Origin: Selaginella tamariscina
Taxonomy: Eukaryota; Streptophyta; Lycopodiopsida; Selaginellales; Selaginellaceae
DNA length: 64,000 nt
Assembly (NCBI GenBank): GCA_003024785.1
Contig: PUQB01000564.1
Span: 62,001 to 126,000, forward strand
Direction of reading: 5' to 3'
How positions within the stretch are numbered: the first letter of the stretch is position 1; every line of letters starts with the position of its first letter. Both the position numbers and the translations under genes were made by a program. Below, one piece after another: positions 57,005 to 64,000 of the stretch. Under the pieces are notes generated by a model. That model was not told where the DNA came from. It saw nothing but the letters and a program-made list of their open reading frames with translations, and did not search any database.

Positions 57005-57199
57005 GTGCGAATAAAAATGGCCTACTTTCACAATATGAGAATATTCTGTGCTTTCACAACGTACTGGTTGGTCCTTGTTGTATCTTTTTAAATATATACA
57101 TGTATTTTCGGGGAAGATACCTTGAGAAAGAACGGGAGTCTTCATTGTCACCCAGAGTATCTCTCTATTTCAAAGCCTGAGCTGACGATTGTCAACGAG
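57005..57199. repeat. Short 3' flank of copy F
   Basis: Contains remnants of the array flank (tgcgaataaaaatggcctac, tattctgtgctttcac, ttgtcacccagagtatctct) and ends near 57175, where copia-like sequence starts. The hairpin tract is absent. Confidence 0.5.
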
Positions 57200-57560
57200 A
57201 CTTTAAAGGGACAACACACATGACAATGGTTGTTGGTGATGCATATGAGTATCGTGCTCAGCTTGAGAATAACTCTTGGATTTTAGTTTCTTTATTATAA
57301 GTACGTGTACGTGTTCTCTACATAAAGTGAAGTACAAGGATGATGGAAGTATTGAGAGATTCAAAGTCCGACTCGGAACTAAGGGGCTTCACATATAATT
57401 AAGCATGGTGTGGACTACATAGAAATCTTTTCACTAACTGTTAAAGTAACTTTCATTAGTATTTTAATAACTCTTGCTACAGCCTTAGGACTGAAAGTAC
57501 ATCCTAATGCTGTAGCTGTAGTAATACATCCTAAATACATCCTAAACCCATTTAAACCTT
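57200..57560 (+). pseudogene. Ty1/copia reverse transcriptase fragment
   Basis: The + strand reads AYEYRAQLENNSWILVS (57236-57290), the lead-in to copia RT, then KYKDDGSIERFKVRLGTKGL (57333-57392), and after a frame change VDYIEIFSLTVKVTFISILI and TLATALGLKVHPNAVAV (57411-57525). This follows the copia order GSIERxKARLVAKG, VDYxETFSPVAK, SIRxLLxLA. It ends without the catalytic YVDD region. The open frame continues to 57739 in unrelated sequence. Confidence 0.7.
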
Positions 57561-58269
57561 ACAATATACATGTGCAATGTCTGTGTATGTATGTCGCAGT
57601 CTCACATTTGGACATTATCAGAAAGGATAAAGACGAGACTATGGTCTCAATTATTACACTTCACCATATCTTTGGCACTATATATATAAAGAACGACTAT
57701 CTGCCGATTGTAGAACCAACCTATATAAAAGTCTGGTGATGCGAGGAGAAGAGTAGGACTTTATACAGATTGCATATCTTGCAAAATATATGGTTTTTAC
57801 AATATAGTCTAGAGAGTAACCCGACCAACTAATAAACGACTACTACGTATGAGTTTGCGTATATATCTTTAGGAATTTATATTGACATGACTATATGAAT
57901 ATTTGATGAGAGGTAACTTGTTTGTCCACTTGAGCTGCATACATAAGCAAATGTGGCCATAACACTAATAATATTATACACCAAGCTTTCCGAAGTCCTT
58001 TCCAATGTGTGTGTGAGAGAGAGATGATGGCGGCTGACTGAAAATGCTGTTAGGAAAGACACGCACCAGTTCTCAATTACGATAAGTAAACACACAGACA
58101 CACTCACGCACGTAGCATAAGACACATGAAGTACTACATTTGAGTGTATACATGTATAAACCAAATGCAACCGTTAATCCTATGAAACTTAATATTCTAT
58201 TGTGAGAGAGAGAGATGCAACATGTATGCACAATTCTAATATTTTTGTGTATATATATATATATATATA

Positions 58270-58300
<31 letters not shown>

Positions 58301-58740
58301 GGGGGGTTGACTAATTCGGACGCTCGTCCATATGCGCGCAATTGGAGCACGTGGCCATATAAAATGTTCAATGAATTCCTCTAAAATTTCTCCACCGTCA
58401 ATTTTCTTCTGCACCGAGGTAAAGTTCGGTTTCTATAAACAATTACATAAATTATATATTTTGAAAAATTATTGTGTTTCTGAACATAGATTATGTTTAT
58501 CTAAAACAATAATGTAAGTGTTTGATTATGTAATGAAAAATGAATATTGTCATTGTTTCTTTATTAAATAGAAAATACATGAAGTAACAATGTCAAGAAC
58601 ACTTAAAAAAATCTTGTACGAGCTTAAGTTTAATGTGTACATTATTTATAATTTATTTTTTTATAAAAGACAAGTTACCAAAGTAGTTTAATTAATATCA
58701 CTTCATTTTGTCTTCTTATGACCACCACTCTTTCTCTTTC
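57561..58740. other. Non-coding stretch with TA microsatellite
   Basis: No gene seen. A (TA)n tract lies at 58247-58300 and short GA and CA runs occur at 58010-58025, 58205-58216 and 58089-58110. The open frames on - through 58073-58414 are created by the microsatellite. Confidence 0.4.
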
Positions 58741-58749
58741 GTCTTTTAT

Positions 58750-61600
58750 GTCTAAAAAACCTCCAGGTTTGTACCATGGTAAGTGTTTTTTTTCTTCCTC
58801 TTTAATAAAACTTCTTCTTTAATTTCTTGTAAATTCTTTTTATCATGTTTTTTTGAACTTGTGCTTCTATATGCCTTTGCTTCTCTTTCCTTTTAGACAT
58901 ATACATTTCGGTCAAATAAAGTTTATCTTATACACCTTTATCCTTTTTAAATGTAAACTTTCGCTTTTGAACTAGTTTATCAAGTAACAATAATTCGTCC
59001 TCATGTTCATTTTGATCTTTTTTTTTTTATCATTATCTTCCTCTTTCCTCCTATATATCATCACCACTATTAATAGTACACTAGGCTCTTTTTAGGTTTA
59101 CATTTTCTATTAAATGTATATATTTTCACATCTATGTCTATTCTCAATACATGTCTCCCCATTGATGCACCTACAAATAATTTTCCTAATTTTCATGAAT
59201 AAGTCCAAAACATAATCGCTCGGTTTAATGAAATTGTTGAGTAGCATTATACAGATTTCTTCAAGTCCTAGTTCCTTTTAAAAAATACTTAAATTAGAAA
59301 AAAAGCAATATTATTTAAATTTAAAATATTAATATTTCATTGCTTAGTACTTGATATTTTTACCATTGCATTAGTTCATATGTCTAGTGGGTTAAAAATA
59401 AACTCATGATTTCCCTTTTGAATCATCACGAGTATGCATTTATAGTGAAGAAAACATATCATGAATATTAATACATATAACATCAATAATATTGCACAAC
59501 CTTAGCACCAAGGTTGTAATTTATTATCACCCTCGACACCAATGAATGCTAATTCTTACTCTTAGCATTAAGGAATGTCTAATATCTAATGCACAACATT
59601 AGACAATCTTTGGTCGAAATTGTAATTTATAAAGAATCTTTAGCACTGAGATATATTTTCAAATATACATTGACATACCTTAGTACCAAGGTTATATAAA
59701 TTAATACATCCTTAACATCGATGATAAAATATCATTAGTCAGTACCTTAATTTTTATGTCGTGTTCTCATTCATGAAGATTAGAATTTGCAAGTTTCACC
59801 TCTTGCATTATAACAAATTACTTCAGCTGTATGTTTTATATAATCTCACATGGCTTAATCACTACTTTAAAGTCTTATTTATGGACAAAATTAATTACAA
59901 CAAGTGAAGAATGACCTTTGCAAATAATATAAATGTGTAATTCTAATTCAAGTCTTTGCTTGGCCTCTAAGTTGTTAAGAGAGCTATGTCGGAAAGTCTC
60001 CCACTATAAGATTATAACTCTTCTTTATTAATTATTTGTTTGTACATTACTAGTTTGTGTAAATTGAACAATCTTTTCAATGCTTGTCTTGAAATTAAGA
60101 ATGTCCATTACTATATTTTGAACTCCAAGAGCTTTATCAAGCGATAAAAAGTCACATTAAAGAACCTGTACAAATCTTATCACATTTAACAATTCATCTT
60201 TAATATAAAACTTTCTTCTTTTTTCCATGTTCTTTCCAATTTCAATAACACTACTAAATTCATTAAGTAATAACTTCCTCTTTATAGTTCTTACTTGCTG
60301 ACCCTTTAGCAATCCAACTTCATTGTAAAACTATACTTCATCATCTAATACACAACTTAGCTCCAAATATAATGGTACATTTTAGTCTCTTAGTCGGTGA
60401 TTTTTCGAAGAAACTTCAAATACAATTCCGAGTTAATTCATTCTTGACTTTACCTAATCAGCAGCCAATGCCAAGAGCCTCTAGTTTTCATTTGCAAAAC
60501 TTATAAATATATAAAAATTAATAATGATACATGACTAGAAAAATAAGATGTTGAGATGTATGTAATATGCAATTTGTTGAACATGGTATTAAATAAGGTC
60601 ATCTTTATTTATTTTTTAAATGGTGAATATCTTTTTTATATATGAAACCATTCCTCCATAAGGGCCTTTTTATTTATATAAGCTATACAAGTCAATTAGT
60701 TTCATCCTTGTTCTTCACGATTCTTTCCATATTCTTTGAGTACGTGTTCTTTAACATTTAATTCATTCACTTTAACTAATTAATATTGAATTCTTTGTCG
60801 GTCTTAAGAACAATGGCGTTCTTAAAGTGAGTGGCAGATGCACTAAAGAGCTTATTCATGACTTTTATTTTGAATGTAAAATCTTAAGGATTGTCCATTG
60901 ATGGAAGCCATAATAATCATGTTCACTTTGCTTGTTATTAATTTCCTTCTAGTCGAACCTTGTTACTTTGTTATGTTATTCAAGTATTTACCCATGATTA
61001 TTATTTAATTATTACTTATATTCGACCTAGCCTTCTGTATGTTGACTTATGTCCCGTGCTCTTCAAAAAGAGTGTTAATTTATTTTTCTCATTTTCTCGG
61101 TATTCAAGTTACATACAATAATATTAAAGTGTTTAGAAAAGAAAAAAAGAGATAATTCTTGTTACCAAAAAACTTTCTCTAAGTATATTAAAGAAGGAAA
61201 TCAACTTATCCTGAATAAATAAATATATAAGTTACTTTTGGTAGAGATCCCTCTAAATTTATTAGTTTTTTTGTCTTCCAATGATATGGATTGCAAGTAT
61301 TGAAGGGTATCTGCGGTACCTCCTCTTTAATGTGCATGTATGGTTGTGGATAATACTTAAAGCCAAATAACCAATTAAAAACGTTGTTTATATCACTTTT
61401 ATATAAAGGTTTTCTACCTGTGGCTGTAGTATGTTTAGATTCACATGGACAAATTAATTTGTTAGAAAAGTAAATGTCATAAATATTTGTATAAGTGTTG
61501 AGTTTGCTCCAAAACTTTCTCTTGGGGCTAGACTTGGGTAATCCCTTTATACTTATTATAAAGAAAAAAATGTATAAGCAATTAACATAGACACTCACAA
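58750..61600 (-). pseudogene. Degraded minus-strand gene-like region, family not recognised
   Basis: Long stretches of the minus strand look like decayed coding sequence rich in lysine, glutamate and leucine. Examples: 60290-60090 (RTIKRKLLLNEFSSVIEIGK, MEKRRKFYIKDELLNVIRFV, LDKALGVQNIVMDILNFKTS, IEKIVQFTQT), 59850-59750 (MQEVKLANSNLHE, VLTNDILSSMLR), 59010-58900 (EHEDELLLLDKLVQKRKFTF). At 61598-61206 lies a 130-codon open frame with GRKPLYKSDINNVFNWLFGF and YYPQPYMHIKEEVPQIPF. The pieces suggest a coiled-coil protein, but I cannot name a family or prove that they belong to one gene. Confidence 0.3.
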
Positions 61601-61804
61601 TAATATTGCTGTTATTTCTTCACAAAACTTTATCATTTTACTTATATGCTCCATAGTAATCTCTTTATACAGGCCTATTCATATATATTAACAAATAAGC
61701 TTACCATTAACAAAAAATTTTAATTTCTTATTAAATATTTTTTCATTTCTTACACTTACTTTTCAACAAATAAGGTGGAGTATTGTCAATAATTATTATT
61801 TCAT

Positions 61805-61920
61805 GCATTCGGATGGCCACGGGTGCGGGCCCAACAAAATTCCGACGGCCACGTCACTCCGGCGGGTGAAAGTCTAGAGCGGCGTTGACGTGTGCCACTT
61901 TTCAGTTGAAATGTCCGTTA
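61805..61920. promoter_or_regulatory. GC-rich island with G-box-like motifs
   Basis: A sharply GC-rich patch in AT-rich DNA (cggatggccacgggtgcggg, ctccggcgggtg). It contains GCCACGTCAC (near 61847) and TTGACGTGTGCC (near 61885), cores bound by plant bZIP factors. It lies about 210 bases upstream of the minus-strand open frame at 61598, so it could have been that gene's promoter. Inference only. Confidence 0.3.
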
Positions 61921-62485
61921 CATACTGCTTGCTGTAAACATGCTACCTCAAAGCATGTCATGTTTAAGTTATATCATGATAGTGGCGTAAAGGGAATAGG
62001 ATGTTTTTGAACATATACAGAAGTACCCACAGGAAAATGCGCCATTAACAAATCCAGGGGCATATAAAACAATGACATCACAAATTAAGAATATTTTTCT
62101 TTATTAAAAATTGGTAACCAAATTTGCGCTAGCTTTCGGACTAATTACACATGTCAACGCTGCCAAAATCTATGCATTAAGAGAGTAATAACTTAACTTC
62201 ATGCATTTACATGTTATTAAATATAATAAATATTTATTGAAGTACAGCATATTTTGAGTGCGGTATTAATCTCAGTATAACTTTATATATATTTAATAAA
62301 CACATAACACCGACATTATATGTTGTTTACAAATACGCGTGATATGTCACATTTAACAGTATACATAATATTCTATTCGATGTTTTAACTTTAACTTAAG
62401 CACAAGCTCTTCATATTTCACAGTATGTTATAAATACGAAAATGTTGTGTACATATAAATATATTAAGGTTTTTCAGAAATTAAT
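61921..62485. other. AT-rich stretch, no gene seen
   Basis: No open frame or repeat of note apart from its AT richness; it leads into the hairpin element. Confidence 0.3.
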
Positions 62486-62791
62486 TGTAAATTTAAATTA
62501 TCCTTTAATATTTATAACTAGCTTTATAAATTAAATGTTATTTATTAATAATTTAAATATATATATAATATTTTTTCTTTATATATAATAATTTACTTCT
62601 TCGTTACTTATAATACTATTGCATTTTGAAGTTTATACAAAAAAATGCAATAGTATTTATATCGTTAGTAACGAAAAAGTAAACCATTATATAAAAGAGA
62701 AACAATATCATATATATATTTAAATTATTAATAAATTAACATTTATTTTTAAGAATTAATTATAAATATTAAAGGATAATTTAAATTTACA
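62486..62791. mobile_element. 306-bp hairpin (MITE-like) element
   Basis: The two halves are imperfect inverted repeats of about 140-150 bases. Left arm starts TGTAAATTTAAATTATCCTT and ends ctattgcatttt near 62627. The right arm is its complement (aaaatgcaatag near 62642, ending ...AAATTTACA at 62791). The loop is about 13 bases. Pairing is strong at both ends with small mismatches in the middle. This is the shape of a foldback MITE or a small-RNA-producing hairpin. No clear target duplication was found. Confidence 0.7.
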
Positions 62792-63343
62792 TGTATAAAC
62801 ATAAGAATACTACGCATTTGTATATTCCAAGTATACCTAACATAAAATACAGTGATAGTATGTTTAAGCATCTCTGTTTACAGGAAAAGCAGAAGGGCTT
62901 GATTGAAATAACTCATGGTATGAACCTACTCAGAAAGCTTGATTTCGAACTTGGATGTCACGTATATATATGCATCACACACACCGATGCACGTATGTAT
63001 GTGTGTGTGTCCTCTCACATTTGGGACAGGCTAAAGACGTTTACAGAAGATGAATCAAACATGCTTAAGAGCTCTATGGACTTCTTTTGTATGGTGGCTA
63101 TACAAATCACTTTGTGACAAAGGATCTAAAGATTATCTTAAGTAATCATACTTATCAGCAACACACACACACACGCACGTGTTTGAACGTTTAAGATAAC
63201 GCCCGCAAATTAAACACTTAAATTAAAACAAAAAAGGAATGTTACCTTTGTATACCAGTACTTCACTCCTAGTCAAACTATTCATACACATATCACTTTC
63301 AGTACATATCTTATTATGTACACATAGTTACCTGTAGTGATAG
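62792..63343. other. Intergenic stretch before the minus-strand gene
   Basis: Contains a 108-codon + frame (62791-63117) with no recognisable motif and with a GT run inside it, which I do not accept as a gene. A (CA)n run is at 63163-63176. The segment 63300-63343 would be the 3' UTR of the minus-strand gene. Confidence 0.3.
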
Positions 63344-63839
63344 TTAATCATCGTCGTCGTCCTCCTCAAGAATGTCATCCTCATCCTCATCGGCCTTACT
63401 TTTAGTACTTAGAACTTCCTTGGCACCTTGGATTCTTCAATGTCTTTTCGAAGCCTGTCCATATTGGCCTTGTAACGCTTCTCTTCAAGTGCTGCCTTCT
63501 CCGCTTTCTTCTTCTCCAGCTCCACACTATTAACGTAAACACAACATACAATATATCATACATGTTTCATAATATTACACACCCATATATTTTACATACG
63601 TGTATGTATATAATATATACACTGATGTACTTACAGATAGCCAGTTCTGTATTCCTCGGCACTTTCTTCAACAGCCTTGAAGAAATCCTTCATTCCTGCA
63701 CCACTGATCGCTGACACTCCCACAGATTTGAGGTTATTGTAAAACTCATCCAGAACCAAACATAAACTCTTGCTTAAACTCGAAGCATATGACGTGTCTG
63801 ATTCCACTGCGTTTGAAACGCCTCAAAGTCTTGCATCCA
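63344..63839 (-). pseudogene. Last two exons of an unidentified minus-strand gene with acidic tail
   Basis: Exon 63839-63635 (acceptor cccacAG, donor ctatct/GTAAGT) encodes SLSKSLCLVLDEFYNNLKSV, GVSAISGAGMKDFFKAVEES and AEEYRTGYL. The intron 63634-63527 is followed by exon 63526-63344, which continues in phase: VELEKKKAEKAALEEKRYKA, NMDRLRKDIEES (charged helix, likely coiled coil), then after a one-base frame change KEVLSTKSKADEDEDDILEE and a run of aspartates to TAA at 63346-63344. An acidic tail after a basic coiled coil is typical of chromatin or RNA-associated proteins, but I do not recognise the family. A stop near the 5' end of the first exon (63825-63823) and the shift near 63438 suggest a pseudogene or sequence errors. 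The gene would continue past the window edge. Confidence 0.5.
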
Positions 63840-64000
63840 CTGTGGGTAAATTACATTACTTCAAGACTTACACAGGCACAAAACATATAGTGTATATATA
63901 TATATGAAGAACATTATGACTGTATTGTATATAGACATTCAGTACAAGACTATCTGCTACAGTTCTATACATATAAGATTGTAGAATCAGACATATATAA

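Noticed and set aside
62791-63117. 108-codon + frame
   Set aside because: Starts at the edge of the hairpin element, passes through a GT microsatellite and shows no motif or supporting context.
1-64000. CRISPR arrays, rRNA and tRNA genes
   Set aside because: No regularly spaced short repeats with unique spacers, no rRNA-like blocks and no convincing tRNA cloverleaf with a GGTTCGAATCC-type arm were seen by eye.

Overview
This is AT-rich nuclear DNA from a land plant. The genes have phase-0 GT-AG introns and plant-type TATA boxes, and the window holds Ty3/gypsy, Ty1/copia, hAT and Mutator-like (MULE) elements. The best preserved retrotransposon is a chromodomain gypsy element whose integrase and chromodomain resemble the Tcn1/Tf1-like chromoviruses known from fungi, mosses and lycophytes rather than the usual seed-plant chromoviruses. 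A moss or another seedless plant is therefore my best guess, as inference only.

The backbone is a tandem array of a two-exon gene encoding a small secreted, cysteine-rich protein. Exon 1 is an almost invariant signal peptide. Exon 2 is a mature domain with eight cysteines and a GGTGRFVGATGTA segment that recalls the dirigent / allene-oxide-cyclase barrel. Six copies are present, all on +: A (5649-6322, broken), B (10354-11024, splice donor lost), C (14712-15394, intact), D (21374-22054, frameshifted), E (51093-51774, intact) and F (56396-57004, old and broken). Units are about 4.4-5.3 kb where nothing has inserted. Each carries a conserved promoter, a CT/TA/GA hairpin downstream and, in several units, a truncated gypsy RT fragment plus a second coding-like remnant. 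The window opens inside the 3' end of a seventh unit. C and E are identical in exon 1 but differ by about 19 replacement and 2 silent changes in exon 2.

Mobile elements have broken up the array. From left to right they are: a nearly complete hAT element with TIRs and an 8-bp duplication (1111-4186); a minus-strand gypsy remnant (16050-19555); two halves of a MULE transposase in opposite orientation on either side of copy D (19560-20812 and 23156-23761); an old minus-strand chromovirus (23765-32683) split by a 6.2-kb chromovirus with both LTRs, a GAGAT duplication and a Tf1-like self-priming site (24744-30961); a gypsy RT scrap (34617-35340); an old LTR element with a GTCAT duplication that lacks RT and integrase (38212-43800); a minus-strand chromovirus remnant (45701-48790); a hAT remnant beside a near-perfect 48-bp palindrome (54940-55662); and a copia RT scrap (57200-57560).

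The right-hand 6.5 kb is a different landscape: a degraded minus-strand coding-like stretch (58750-61600), a small GC- and G-box-rich island (about 61805-61920), a 306-bp hairpin element (62486-62791) and the last two exons of an unidentified minus-strand gene with an acidic tail (63344-63839).
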